Assembly: GCA_022790975.1 (NCBI GenBank)
Contig: JAAVYF010000013.1
Span: forward strand, 56,748-120,747
Direction: 5' to 3'
Length of the DNA: 64,000 bases
Origin: Clostridia bacterium
GTDB lineage: Bacteria; Bacillota; Clostridia; TANB77; CAG-508
In this document: piece by piece, positions 17,701-25,032 of the stretch
How the letters are laid out: each line of letters opens with the position of its first letter
Position numbering within the stretch: the stretch's first letter is position 1
The notes under the pieces: model-generated
What the model was told of the DNA's origin: nothing
The model's input: only the letters and a program-made list of their open reading frames with translations
Databases searched by the model: none
Position numbers and translations under genes: made by a program

Positions 17701-18189
17701 AAAAGATATGGTGAGTATATAAATGATGGACTAGCAAATGGTTTAAGCAGTAATTCTAACAAACCACAAAGTGTATTGGGAAGAATTGCAAGTAATCTTG
17801 TAAATTCTTTTAAAAATAAACTAAAAATAAATTCTCCATCAAAATTATTTAGTGAATTTGGACAATATACTATGCAAGGATATGTTCAAGGAATAGATAA
17901 AGCATCTAATTTAGCGGTTAAAAGTGTAAAGAAAGTAGCATATGATATCGCTATGGTTGATATGACACCTACACTTATGAAAGATTCTAATTTTAATATA
18001 AATAGAAATATAGAAGTTTCTAACACTTTATCAAATAAAAATTTAATAGGAAAAATAGAGGAATTAACCAATAAAGGTATGCAAAATCATGTAACAGTAA
18101 AAATTGGAGAAGAAACTTTTATTGATAAAATTATAAATGGTATAAAAGAAAAAAGTTTTGAAACTAATGGGGAGGTGTTTAATATATGA
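14713..18189 (+). CDS. Tail tape measure protein
   Basis: At 1158 residues this is the largest phage gene. Residues 1-200 match the tape measure N-terminal pattern (LDTLNNFPRVMSNLGISSED, RTAMTAMPAQLKQVAIAMGY). Residues about 350-395 are a Gly/Ser linker. About 420-650 are hydrophobic helices that may cross the membrane during DNA entry. About 680-900 are coiled coil (EKNNQMHKQQQELINNG, RLADENGNVEEKNRAR). Near the C-terminus a repeated motif occurs twice: NTFKNKMEIQSPSKLFKRYG and NSFKNKLKINSPSKLFSEFG. Length sets tail length (1158 residues, roughly 170 nm by the usual 0.15 nm per residue). Confidence 0.9.
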   Translation: MTVEELNVLITANADSYKKTLKETSSGLSNFQNKVSRTNSKISNVFNTLKTSITALGITKLISTITSQLGDAVNRLDTLNNFPRVMSNLGISSEDAQSSIKRLSEKLQGLPTTLDDASSSVQRFTSSNGNVKASTEMFLALNNAILAGGASTDIQKSALEQLSQSYAKGKPDMLEWRTAMTAMPAQLKQVAIAMGYASSDELGESLRNGTLSMNEFMTTMVKLNKEGINGFQSFEEQARNSTGGVGTSITSVKTAITRGLADIMNTIGQSNIASFFQGIARAINSVIPYVTAFVKVMGMAVSYITGLFGGKSTVAKDTNNVSNSLKSLGDSGGTASKGIDKTTGSTKKLKKELLGLAGFDEMTVLKENDSGDSGSGGSSSGSVGGVGALSNIDLSGFTNDVSNSSDKVSQIVNKMLKVLEPLRNINFEPLKNSFKNLYNSIKPLAKIISSTLKSALEKVIYPIAKFTIEKGLPAFFDLLASTVKLATPIIKAFKNAGEWLLNNFLIPVGKWVGNKVIDGIKGLADGISKLADKINGSKTAMSILEGIAKAILGIGTAFTVMKGCMIAGATIQELILPIIKKITGAYNIATGAVIALGDGTTAVSGLTSAFGLIAQAATGKISLATAATGLWHTAQQALNAVFKANPVGVVITGVALLTTGIIALQSALNKGTKEEQAQAEAMKEKGKAIDELIEKNNQMHKQQQELINNGVAELNHTQTLANELKRLADENGNVEEKNRARAEFILGELNEALGTEYTMTGNQIDQYKELSESIDKQIEKKRLQIYFDAREVEYKEALIKWTDIQKQRNEAKLERDKAIEDFEKNKSKANAERVETAINNYNKLDDEYNSMATDIRTYEDAMTANLEGNTKKAEYLLKNKENYFQSYKDLVGVSAEEQTRILKEQQDKAIQDFNNYREGYKQGLEGFTEAGLNEARAFAEKAASEYKKVGRYIDLGLETGIKENSGSLNTAWDSLQNNLINTFKNKMEIQSPSKLFKRYGEYINDGLANGLSSNSNKPQSVLGRIASNLVNSFKNKLKINSPSKLFSEFGQYTMQGYVQGIDKASNLAVKSVKKVAYDIAMVDMTPTLMKDSNFNINRNIEVSNTLSNKNLIGKIEELTNKGMQNHVTVKIGEETFIDKIINGIKEKSFETNGEVFNI

Positions 18190-18560
18190 TTTATAATGGC
18201 AATTTAGTAAAAATAGATGGAAATGTAATACCTCACATACAACAATATAAAATTGGTAGAGCAAAACTTTGGAAAGAAGCAGACCGTGTTATGAGCGGAG
18301 ATATAAAAGCAACACTTATTGGAATATTTCCTAAAATACAGATAAAAATAGGAGTAACAACTCAAACAGAAATGGCTGAGCTTGTTACTCTTTTTGATAA
18401 GGATTTTTTTGAGGTCGAATGGTTTGATGTAAGAATACAAACTACGATAAAAACTAATTATTATGCTAGTGATTACGATATAGAATTGTTAAGTAAGAGA
18501 AGAGGGTTGTATCAACCATTTGAAGTTAATTTAGTTCCAGTAAGTAAAAGGAGGTATTAA
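18186..18560 (+). CDS. Distal tail-like protein (DUF6711)
   Basis: The 124-residue protein overlaps the tape measure stop by 4 nt. Its pattern, MIYNGNLVKIDGNVIPHIQQYKIGR (in part) then GDIKATLIG and LLSKRRGLYQPFEVNLV, fits the DUF6711 tail proteins of Firmicutes phages, which sit where the distal tail protein is usual. A RBS-linked GTG for the next gene follows 1 nt after the stop. Confidence 0.65.
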   Translation: MIYNGNLVKIDGNVIPHIQQYKIGRAKLWKEADRVMSGDIKATLIGIFPKIQIKIGVTTQTEMAELVTLFDKDFFEVEWFDVRIQTTIKTNYYASDYDIELLSKRRGLYQPFEVNLVPVSKRRY

Positions 18561-18561
18561 A

Positions 18562-21336
18562 GTGCTAAATGTAAGTGACGATTTTAAGATAGCTATGAAA
18601 CAACCAGTTAAAGAATTGAGTGCTTTTATAAAAAATGATGATGATAATATAATAATTACAGATGCAAATGATTTAATATCTTTTAAAATAAGTTGTGAAT
18701 CTGAATTGTGTAAAACAGCAATGAAAAAAATAGAAATAAAGTGCTATGGTGATTATAATCTTTTAGGAAATTGGTTTAAAGCTGGATTTGGTGTTAAACT
18801 TTCAAATAATCAGTATGAATATTTAGATTATGGGTCTTTTTTAATAGATAAAGTGACAGTTTCTAAAGATACAGGAATAACAACAGCAACGGGTTATGAT
18901 AAGATGGTTAATTCTATGATAATATACAAAGAGCAAATTATTAATTATCCTTTAACTCTATATAATTATGCCCAAAAGATGTGTGAACAGTGTAATTTAC
19001 AACTTTATAATGAAAGTTTTAGTGCAAATAATAATTTTCTTATTTATGGTGATTTATATAAAAATATAAATGGTATTACATATAGAGATATATTTGTACA
19101 AATAGCAGAAGCAACAGGAACAACTTGTATAATAAGAGATGATAAAGTTTATTTTAAACCTCTTACTGTAACAAATGAGAAACTTACATATTATAATATG
19201 AAAAAGCTTTCATTAGAAGAAAAATATGGAGAAATAAACCGCATTGTTTTAGCAAGAACTCCAGCAGAAGATAATATATATTATCCAAAAAACATTGAAG
19301 AAACTGAAATAAATGAATTTAAAATTGAAAACAATGAAATCATAGATAAAAGAAGAGAAGAGGCAATAGTTCCAATTTATAATGCTTTAAATGGAATAAA
19401 TTTTTATCCATTTGAAACGACAACAGAAGGTCTTGGATGGTATGAAATTGCTGATAGTTTAGATATTGAAAATGAGAATGGTGATGTGTATAATACATCA
19501 CTATTTAATTTTTCTATTACTATTGATGGTGGAATTAATGAAGTATTAAAATCTACAGCTAAAACTAGAACTCAAACTCAATATCAGTATGCAACAAGTA
19601 TTAATAAAAAGATAACTAATACAGAAATAATAGTTGATAAACAAAAACAACAAATAACAGAATTAGTGGAAGAGAGTTCTGATACTCAACAAAAAGTTTC
19701 AAAAGTAATTCAAACAGTAGATAAATTAAATTCTAAAATTTCTGATATAGCAGATATAACGATAATGTCAGAAGGCACTTATGGAAAGGTCAATTTTACT
19801 AATATAAATGCAAGTGAGCCAATTTATATATCAATACATCCTATTTTAGACAATATAAGTTATTTGTATCCAAGGAATAATTTATATCCAAATGATGACT
19901 TATTTATGCCTACAAGAATTTTAAGATTTACAAATACTTCAACAGAAGAGATATTTGAATATGAATTGCCAGATAATTTATTGTGGTGCAATGGAACTTA
20001 TGATGAATTTATATTAAGTTATGACAGCCAGATTTGTAAAGTTATTAAAAAATGTGGATATAATGCCGATGGAACAACTTATGTTTTAGATAATGAACAA
20101 ATTGTTGAATATGAATATCCTACCATAAATTTGACTGATGGAGATTATGAAATAGAACTTGTAGGATATGATAATGCTTATATTATGTGTAGGTTAATGG
20201 CACAAAATATTTATACCACTCAATTTGCAACAAAAGCAGAAGTCAATAGCGAAATAAAGCAAACTACACAAGAAATAGGATTAAGTGTTGATAGTAAATT
20301 ATCTAATTATTCAACAACAGCAGAAATGAATAGTGCTATTTCTATTAAAGCGAATGAAATTAATAGTGTAGTATCAAATAAAGTAGGAAAAAATGAAGTT
20401 GTTTCAACAATAAACCAAAGTGCAGAAGCGATTAGATTAACTGCTGGGAAGCTAATATTTGATAGTAATAATTTTAAATTAAAAGAAAATGGAGAAATTA
20501 TTGCAACAGGAGGAAAAATAGGAGGATTTAATTTAAGTGAAAATCAATTTAGTACAAATATTAATGATACATATAAATTTGATGTCACTGACATTAATAC
20601 AGTTTTAGCTTATTCTTTAGGCTATATATCTTTGCCTAGCGAAATGATAAGTTTATATGATGCCGATAATAATAATACAATTAATTTGCTTGATGTTGTT
20701 CGACTGATAAATACCATGAATGGAAGTTATAATTACAAACCAGAAATTAAAGGTTCTGTAGAAATAAATCCACTTAATGTAAAGGAAAGCTTTGTTGTAA
20801 AAAACAATAATAATACTTTAAAAACGATAATTAGTTTGTTTTCTATTTTTTCTAATGTAATAAGAGCTAATTCATTTATTGCAGGAAATCAAGTAGGAAC
20901 TAATTTTTCTGGAGTTACAATTGATTCTGAAAAAAAGATGATTACAGTAACTGATGGAACTAATACTGCTAAAATAACACCCACATTAATACAAGCTCAA
21001 ACAGTTTCCCAAACATCTTTAGCAGAGAAAAAGAAAAATATAGAAATGTTTGAAAATGCATTAGAAGAAGTTTTAAATACTGATATATATAGTTATAATT
21101 TTATAAATCAAAAAGATGATGATAAAAAACATATAGGATTTATAATAGGAAATAAATATAAATATTCAAAATACATAACTTCAATTGATGAAGAGGAAAA
21201 AGAAATTGGGGCAGATGTTTATTCAATGGTATCTGTTTTATGGGAAGCCGTTAAGGAGCAGCAAAAACAAATAAATAAATTAGAAGACCAAATTAAAGAA
21301 ATGGAGGAAAAGATAAATGGAAAAAATAGTATTTAA
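18562..21336 (+). CDS. Tail endopeptidase/fibre protein with dockerin-like repeat and S74 chaperone end
   Basis: The 924-residue protein uses a GTG start behind AAAAGGAGG. Residues 1-330 look like a phage tail hub/endopeptidase N-terminus (VKELSAFIKNDDDNIIITDA). About 335-400 and 555-640 are coiled or fibre-like segments. About 665-720 contain VTDINTVLAYSLGY and YDADNNNTINLLDVVRLINT, the two-helix, DxDNNG-type calcium pattern of a dockerin type I repeat pair. About 820-905 (LAEKKKNIEMFENALEE...KHIGFIIGNKYKYSKY) match the peptidase S74 intramolecular chaperone, which trims itself after fibre trimerisation. The end is a coiled coil that overlaps the next gene by 20 nt. Confidence 0.75.
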   Translation: MLNVSDDFKIAMKQPVKELSAFIKNDDDNIIITDANDLISFKISCESELCKTAMKKIEIKCYGDYNLLGNWFKAGFGVKLSNNQYEYLDYGSFLIDKVTVSKDTGITTATGYDKMVNSMIIYKEQIINYPLTLYNYAQKMCEQCNLQLYNESFSANNNFLIYGDLYKNINGITYRDIFVQIAEATGTTCIIRDDKVYFKPLTVTNEKLTYYNMKKLSLEEKYGEINRIVLARTPAEDNIYYPKNIEETEINEFKIENNEIIDKRREEAIVPIYNALNGINFYPFETTTEGLGWYEIADSLDIENENGDVYNTSLFNFSITIDGGINEVLKSTAKTRTQTQYQYATSINKKITNTEIIVDKQKQQITELVEESSDTQQKVSKVIQTVDKLNSKISDIADITIMSEGTYGKVNFTNINASEPIYISIHPILDNISYLYPRNNLYPNDDLFMPTRILRFTNTSTEEIFEYELPDNLLWCNGTYDEFILSYDSQICKVIKKCGYNADGTTYVLDNEQIVEYEYPTINLTDGDYEIELVGYDNAYIMCRLMAQNIYTTQFATKAEVNSEIKQTTQEIGLSVDSKLSNYSTTAEMNSAISIKANEINSVVSNKVGKNEVVSTINQSAEAIRLTAGKLIFDSNNFKLKENGEIIATGGKIGGFNLSENQFSTNINDTYKFDVTDINTVLAYSLGYISLPSEMISLYDADNNNTINLLDVVRLINTMNGSYNYKPEIKGSVEINPLNVKESFVVKNNNNTLKTIISLFSIFSNVIRANSFIAGNQVGTNFSGVTIDSEKKMITVTDGTNTAKITPTLIQAQTVSQTSLAEKKKNIEMFENALEEVLNTDIYSYNFINQKDDDKKHIGFIIGNKYKYSKYITSIDEEEKEIGADVYSMVSVLWEAVKEQQKQINKLEDQIKEMEEKINGKNSI

Positions 21337-22135
21337 AGATTTGCCAAGTACAGAAACACCAATAAATGCTACAAATTTGAATAAAATTCAAAATAATGTT
21401 GAAAAAGAAATAAACAAAGTTTTAGCTTCAAATGCAGGTTCACATAATTCGATTTATAGAGGAAAAGATATAACAGACTTATTTTATAATGGTACTTTAT
21501 CACAGCAGATATCATCAGGAACTTTTGATGATATATTTATAGGAGATTATATTGTAGGTCAAAATAGTGGAAGAAAATATTTAGTAGCAGATATTAATTA
21601 CAGATTAGGTACAGGAGATACTGAGTGCACAACAAACCATATTTTGATGATACCAGAAAAGCTTATAACAAATGTTAAAATGAACGATACTGATACAACA
21701 AATGGTGGATATTATGGTAGTAAAATGCATTCTACAAATTTAAATAATTTTAAAACAATTATACAAAATGATTTTGGAGCAAGTCATATTTTAACTCATA
21801 GAATAGCCCTAACAAATACAACAACAAATGGTAAGCCTAGCAAGTGGGAGTGGTATGATTCCACAGCTGATTTAATGACAGAATGCATGGTTTTTGGTCA
21901 TAGTGGATGGGAAATAAACGGTTATAATTATGGAGCTGATAATACACAAGTAGCTTTATTTAGGCTAGATAAATCAAAAATAGTAGCAAGAACAGAAGCA
22001 GGAGTGAGGTCATGGTATTTTTTAAGAGATATTTATTCAGCTACACTTTTTTGTGGTGTTAGTACAAATGGAAATTCTTGGACCTATGGTGCTTCTTATG
22101 ATGGAAACATAAGACCAGCATTCTTAATATATTAA
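21317..22135 (+). CDS. Tail receptor-binding protein (DUF6273-like end)
   Basis: The 272-residue protein starts inside the end of the fibre gene behind GGAGG. Residues 1-40 are a helical attachment part (FKDLPSTETPINATNLNKIQ). The C-terminal ~170 residues carry KWEWYDSTADLMTECMVFG and end RSWYFLRDIYSATLFCGV...GNIRPAFLIY, the W-rich, RPAF-ending pattern of DUF6273/C-lectin-like phage tip domains. It probably contacts the cell surface. The final RPAFLIY resembles the end of variable lectin folds, but no reverse transcriptase or template repeat is visible here. Confidence 0.7.
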   Translation: MEKIVFKDLPSTETPINATNLNKIQNNVEKEINKVLASNAGSHNSIYRGKDITDLFYNGTLSQQISSGTFDDIFIGDYIVGQNSGRKYLVADINYRLGTGDTECTTNHILMIPEKLITNVKMNDTDTTNGGYYGSKMHSTNLNNFKTIIQNDFGASHILTHRIALTNTTTNGKPSKWEWYDSTADLMTECMVFGHSGWEINGYNYGADNTQVALFRLDKSKIVARTEAGVRSWYFLRDIYSATLFCGVSTNGNSWTYGASYDGNIRPAFLIY

Positions 22136-22142
22136 AAAACAC

Positions 22143-22171
22143 TTGCCAAATATACATTTATGTATTATACT
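22143..22171 (+). promoter_or_regulatory. Sigma-A promoter of the accessory region
   Basis: TTGCCA (22143-22148), 17 bp, TATACT (22166-22171). It precedes the gene at 22203 (RBS TAGGAGGAAT) and marks the change from structural to accessory genes that can be expressed in the lysogen. Confidence 0.7.
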
Positions 22172-22202
22172 GATGTCAAATAATATATAGGAGGAATAAA
22201 AA

Positions 22203-22472
22203 ATGGCAAAAGCAAAAAAATCTTTTATTAGTAATGCTACATGTTTAAATATTATGGCATATATTAATGTAATTGTATCAATAATTGGAGCAATTTATAT
22301 ATTGTTTAATTTTGGTATAGTAAAAGTTGAAAGTGAGTATGTTGGAGATTATATAACTACAAATTCGTATGGTATAGCAGGAGCAATTGCAATGTTAATA
22401 GCTAGCTTTACAATATTCTTTTTATTAAAAACAATTGTTGATATTTATAGAAAAGTAGGAGGAATCGAATAA
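22203..22472 (+). CDS. Small membrane protein with two segments
   Basis: The 89-residue protein has two hydrophobic stretches, about residues 12-38 (LNIMAYINVIVSIIGAIYIL) and 58-80 (AIAMLIASFTIFFLLKTIV), with a short acidic loop between. It has its own promoter and overlaps the next start. It may be a lysogenic conversion or superinfection-exclusion gene; that is inferred from promoter and place only. Confidence 0.65.
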   Translation: MAKAKKSFISNATCLNIMAYINVIVSIIGAIYILFNFGIVKVESEYVGDYITTNSYGIAGAIAMLIASFTIFFLLKTIVDIYRKVGGIE

Positions 22473-22948
22473 TGAAAAAGAAATGGATTTTTTTGGAAAT
22501 ACTATTTATAATTTTAATAATAGCAATAACAGCTTTTGTTTCAATTAAAGTTTATACGGCTAATAACGATAATTCAGATAGTATAAGTACATCTGCATCA
22601 AGTAAAGATGCAATAAAAGAATTAGAATTGGAGATTCAAGCATTTTATAAAGATTCAACAATATATGCTTCAGGTGATAAGAAAATTTTGATATTAGAAT
22701 TAAAAAATTGGGACAATACTGAAAATTATAAAATTAATATGATTTTAAATACAATTAAAGCAAAAATGGAAAATAAAGAATTTAAAACATATAATAAACT
22801 TATTGAAATGACTTATTTTGATGAAGAGATTTCAGATGGTATGAAACTATATCAGAAAGAAATATTTAGTTTGCCAGATTTAAAAGAAGAAGAAACAATT
22901 AGTTTTGTTGATTTTGATACATATGAAAAAGACCATAATTCTTATTAG
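22472..22948 (+). CDS. Single-pass surface protein, unknown
   Basis: The 158-residue protein has a hydrophobic N-terminal anchor (residues 5-27, IFLEILFIILIIAITAFVSI) followed by a Ser/Asp-rich spacer and a charged domain. The start overlaps the previous stop (TAATG). It is co-transcribed with the two-segment membrane protein; the pair may form one membrane complex. No family recognised. Confidence 0.6.
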   Translation: MKKKWIFLEILFIILIIAITAFVSIKVYTANNDNSDSISTSASSKDAIKELELEIQAFYKDSTIYASGDKKILILELKNWDNTENYKINMILNTIKAKMENKEFKTYNKLIEMTYFDEEISDGMKLYQKEIFSLPDLKEEETISFVDFDTYEKDHNSY

Positions 22949-23013
22949 AATTATTTATTCTTTAAAAAGTTAAAGATACTTCTATATAATAGAAAATTAT
23001 AAGGAGATTTAAT

Positions 23014-23163
23014 ATGGAATATAAAATAGGAGATAAAGTATTATTAGAAAATGGAAAAGTAGTAACTATTTCTAATATTACGAGTGCGATGGGACAAATA
23101 GTTTATGCATCAGGTAATCCTTATTGTGTAATAACTCAAAAAATAATAAGAAAAATTGATTAA
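23014..23163 (+). CDS. Small SH3-like phage protein, paralogue of 9674
   Basis: A 49-residue frame behind TAAGGAGATTTA. MEYKIGDKVLLENGKVVTIS...IIRKID aligns end to end with the protein encoded at 9674. A -10 (TATAAT near 22984) lies upstream. Keeping two copies of such a small gene in one prophage suggests a useful role, unknown to me. Confidence 0.7.
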   Translation: MEYKIGDKVLLENGKVVTISNITSAMGQIVYASGNPYCVITQKIIRKID

Positions 23164-23182
23164 TTTAATATTTTAAAAAATA

Positions 23183-23220
23183 AAAAATCCAGTAATACAT
23201 TGAAATTACTGGATTTTTTA
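23183..23220. terminator. Bidirectional hairpin terminator
   Basis: AAAAATCCAGTAAT pairs perfectly with ATTACTGGATTTTT around a short loop. It ends the gene at 23014 on + and would also stop the CRISPR transcript on the minus strand. Confidence 0.8.
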
Positions 23221-23227
23221 TGGGAAT

Positions 23228-23378
23228 ATTATATCATAACAAAATATAATAGGGAACTATAACTGTTTTCCACTTCCAATAACACAACCTTCAATTATAT
23301 CATAACAAAATATAATAGGGAACTATAACTATGGCTATACATGGAAGCATACTCCATTTATTATATCATAACAAAATA
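23228..23378 (-). CRISPR. Two-spacer CRISPR mini-array of type II character, no cas genes
   Basis: Two identical 36-bp repeats lie at 23228-23263 and 23294-23329, plus the first 19 bp of a third at 23360-23378. Two unrelated 30-bp spacers lie between them (23264-23293, 23330-23359). On the minus strand the repeat begins GTTATAGTTCCCT and ends TTATGATATAAT, the length and ends typical of type II (Cas9) arrays. In that orientation the array reads half-repeat, spacer, repeat, spacer, repeat, so each spacer is followed by a full repeat, which is what a type II crRNA needs. No cas gene, tracrRNA or leader is visible, so it would rely on host Cas9. It sits in the prophage accessory region, like mini-arrays known from other phages. 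Confidence 0.85.
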
Positions 23379-23406
23379 AAAATTCAATAAAAATTTAAAA
23401 AACCTC

Positions 23407-23442
23407 TTGACAAAATATGTATAAATGTATACAATTATACAT
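23407..23442 (+). promoter_or_regulatory. Promoter with palindromic operator for the RHH gene
   Basis: TTGACA (23407-23412), 17 bp, TACAAT (23430-23435). A 26-bp near-perfect palindrome at 23417-23442 (ATGTATAAATGTATAC and its mirror) covers the spacer and the -10. A dimeric RHH repressor bound there would block RNA polymerase, so autoregulation is likely. Confidence 0.75.
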
Positions 23443-23461
23443 GTAAGCAGGAGGTGAGAAA

Positions 23462-23620
23462 ATGTCGGATAAGGTTTTAGCTATTCGTATTGATGATGAA
23501 TTACAGAGAGAAGTAAAAATTCATTTAGCGAAAAAGGGAATAAGTTTAAAAGATTATATAACAAATTTAATACAAGATGATTTAGTAAAGGAGCAAAGAA
23601 GAGAAAATACGAATAAATAA
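23462..23620 (+). CDS. Ribbon-helix-helix regulator, 52 aa
   Basis: The frame starts at ATG 23462 behind CAGGAGGTGAG. The product MSDKVLAIRIDDELQREVKI followed by HLAKKGISLKDYITNLI has the RHH layout: one strand (VLAIRID) and two helices. A strong promoter and palindromic operator lie directly upstream. It could also be the antitoxin of a pair, but no toxin gene follows; an RNA structure does. Confidence 0.8.
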   Translation: MSDKVLAIRIDDELQREVKIHLAKKGISLKDYITNLIQDDLVKEQRRENTNK

Positions 23621-23623
23621 AAC

Positions 23624-23740
23624 AGAGAAGCCTATAGATATATCTTGGCGGATACATAGACTTCTCAAGAAACAGAGATAAACTCTATCTATGAAATATT
23701 TTATCATAAATAGAGAAATCTCGCAAGAATTTTTTTAAAT
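23624..23740 (+). ncRNA. Candidate structured RNA or 3' UTR after the RHH gene
   Basis: Two hairpins lie in tandem. The first is 23626-23665 (AGAAGCCTAT with ATAGACTTCT). The second is 23675-23722, a long bulged stem in which GAGAT, CTCTAT and ATGA pair with TCAT, ATAGAG and ATCTC. A T-run follows at about 23729. The stretch 23621-23760 has no gene. It may be a stable small RNA, or a terminator with an extra hairpin. Confidence 0.45.
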
Positions 23741-23762
23741 TTGGAAGGAGGTTTCTTTTTTA

Positions 23763-23870
23763 ATGGAAAGAAAAATAATAAAATACACATTTTGGACACT
23801 AACAACAATAACAGTAATAAGCTTTTATAGCTGGTTTATGGCAGATTTGATAATGAAAGTATTAAATTAA
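23763..23870 (+). CDS. Very small membrane protein, 35 aa
   Basis: ATG 23763 follows GGAAGGAGGTTTC. MERKIIKYTFWTLTTITVIS leads into one membrane helix (about residues 8-31) and a short tail. Such tiny single-pass proteins are common in phage accessory regions. Function unknown; a type I toxin-like peptide is one possibility, since a structured RNA lies just upstream. Confidence 0.6.
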   Translation: MERKIIKYTFWTLTTITVISFYSWFMADLIMKVLN

Positions 23871-23914
23871 TAGAGGGGCTAATAAAGCCCCTGAAATAGA
23901 AAGAGGTGTTTAGA

Positions 23915-24070
23915 ATGGAATATACAGAAATATTAAAAGAAAGTTTAGGAGAAAGAAGAAATATAAGCAAATATGCTTTTAAAATAGTAAGTAGTGGGTA
24001 TAGGGCAGTAGAAAATGGAAGAACAACTTGGGAAGAATATTTTAAATTGATAGGAGTGAATATACAATGA
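23915..24070 (+). CDS. Small phage protein, 51 aa
   Basis: The frame starts at ATG 23915 behind AAGAGGTGTTT and overlaps the next start as ATGA. The product (MEYTEILKESLGERRNISKY...) is helical and may be a single-helix or short HTH-like unit (ISKYAFKIVSSGYRAVENGR reads like an XRE core). DNA binding is a guess. Confidence 0.55.
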   Translation: MEYTEILKESLGERRNISKYAFKIVSSGYRAVENGRTTWEEYFKLIGVNIQ

Positions 24071-24174
24071 AAATAAAAGACTATATGATAAGTAAAGAAG
24101 AATTTAAAAATAAACTTAATGAAATAAATCAAATAAACAAAAGTGAAATTTTGAAATTATATAACGAAAGGTAA
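24067..24174 (+). CDS. Very small phage protein, 35 aa
   Basis: A 35-residue frame overlaps the previous stop by 4 nt (ATGA) and ends 8 nt before the antirepressor gene. MKIKDYMISKEEFKNKLNEI is a charged helix. The tight overlap supports translation. Function unknown. Confidence 0.5.
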   Translation: MKIKDYMISKEEFKNKLNEINQINKSEILKLYNER

Positions 24175-24181
24175 TAGAAAT

Positions 24182-24925
24182 ATGGAAAATTTAAAGTTAA
24201 TAAAATCAAGTAAATTTAATGGAATAGAGTGTGATATATACTCAAATGAAAAAGAAATGTTTATGACAAGTACACAATTAGGAGAATGCTTAGGATATAG
24301 TAATCCTAGAATAGCAATAAGTAATATTGTAGAAAGAAATAAATATTTAAAAGAAAAAGAATTTTCAGGTGTAATCATTTTGAGTACACCTTCAGGAAAA
24401 CAAGAAACAAGAGTATTTACAGAAGATGGAATATATGAAGTAACAATGTTAGCCAAGACAGAAAAAGCAAAAGAATTTAGAAGATTTGTAAGAAAGTTAT
24501 TAAAGTCCTTAAGAAAAGGCAATGCTAAAATAGTAAATATGACAGAATATCAAAAATTAACAGTAGAAGCAAAACTTAATAATTCAAGAGCAAGAATGGC
24601 AAGTATATTAATGAAAGTTGCAAATGAAACAAATATAAAAGAATACAAACAAGTTTGTCAATCTTATGCAACAAATATAATAGCAGGAAAACAATTGTTG
24701 CCACTTCCAGAAGTAAATAAGAAAACATATTCTGCAACTGATATAGCTAATCTATTAGGAACAAATGCAAATAAAATAGGAATACTTGCAAATAGAAATG
24801 GTTTAAAAAATGAAAACTTTGGTAAATTATTTTATGATAAATCAAAATATTCAAATAAAGAAGTAGAAACATTTAGATATTATGAAAATGCAATACCAGA
24901 ATTTGAAAGATTATTGCAAAATTAA
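24182..24925 (+). CDS. Phage antirepressor, Bro-N domain
   Basis: The 247-residue protein has a Bro-N domain at about residues 10-105 (MFMTSTQLGECLGYSNPRIAISNIV...TPSGKQETRVFTEDGIYEV...AKEFRRFVRKLLKSL) and a C-terminal domain about 175-247 (TYSATDIANLLGTNANKIGILAN), a typical antirepressor C-terminus. Antirepressors free the phage from its repressor. A late place beside the accessory genes is common. A terminator hairpin follows at 24930. Confidence 0.8.
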   Translation: MENLKLIKSSKFNGIECDIYSNEKEMFMTSTQLGECLGYSNPRIAISNIVERNKYLKEKEFSGVIILSTPSGKQETRVFTEDGIYEVTMLAKTEKAKEFRRFVRKLLKSLRKGNAKIVNMTEYQKLTVEAKLNNSRARMASILMKVANETNIKEYKQVCQSYATNIIAGKQLLPLPEVNKKTYSATDIANLLGTNANKIGILANRNGLKNENFGKLFYDKSKYSNKEVETFRYYENAIPEFERLLQN

Positions 24926-24929
24926 ACAA

Positions 24930-24963
24930 TTAACGCACTAGAATAAACTATAGTGCGTTTTTA
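24930..24963 (+). terminator. Terminator after the antirepressor
   Basis: ACGCACTA pairs with TAGTGCGT around a short loop, followed by TTTTTAA. Confidence 0.8.
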
Positions 24964-24999
24964 AATAAAATTAGTAAAGATATAAAGGAGGTAGATAAA

Positions 25000-25014
25000 A
25001 TGCCATATTTTTAA
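25000..25014 (+). CDS. Four-codon ORF (MPYF) with a perfect ribosome binding site
   Basis: AAAGGAGGTAGATAAA is followed by ATG CCA TAT TTT TAA, and a terminator-like hairpin comes 18 nt later (25033). A perfect ribosome binding site on a four-codon frame may be a leader peptide that affects the hairpin, or the stump of a deleted gene. Confidence 0.3.
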   Translation: MPYF

Positions 25015-25032
25015 ATTTAATAAGAAATAATG

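Noticed and set aside
21900..22135. Diversity-generating retroelement target at the receptor-binding end
   Set aside because: The end RPAFLIY is suggestive, but there is no reverse transcriptase gene and no template repeat in the window.
23621..23760. tracrRNA for the mini-array
   Set aside because: I looked for a stretch that could pair with the repeat; only a short TTTTATCATAAAT-like match is present, which is too weak.
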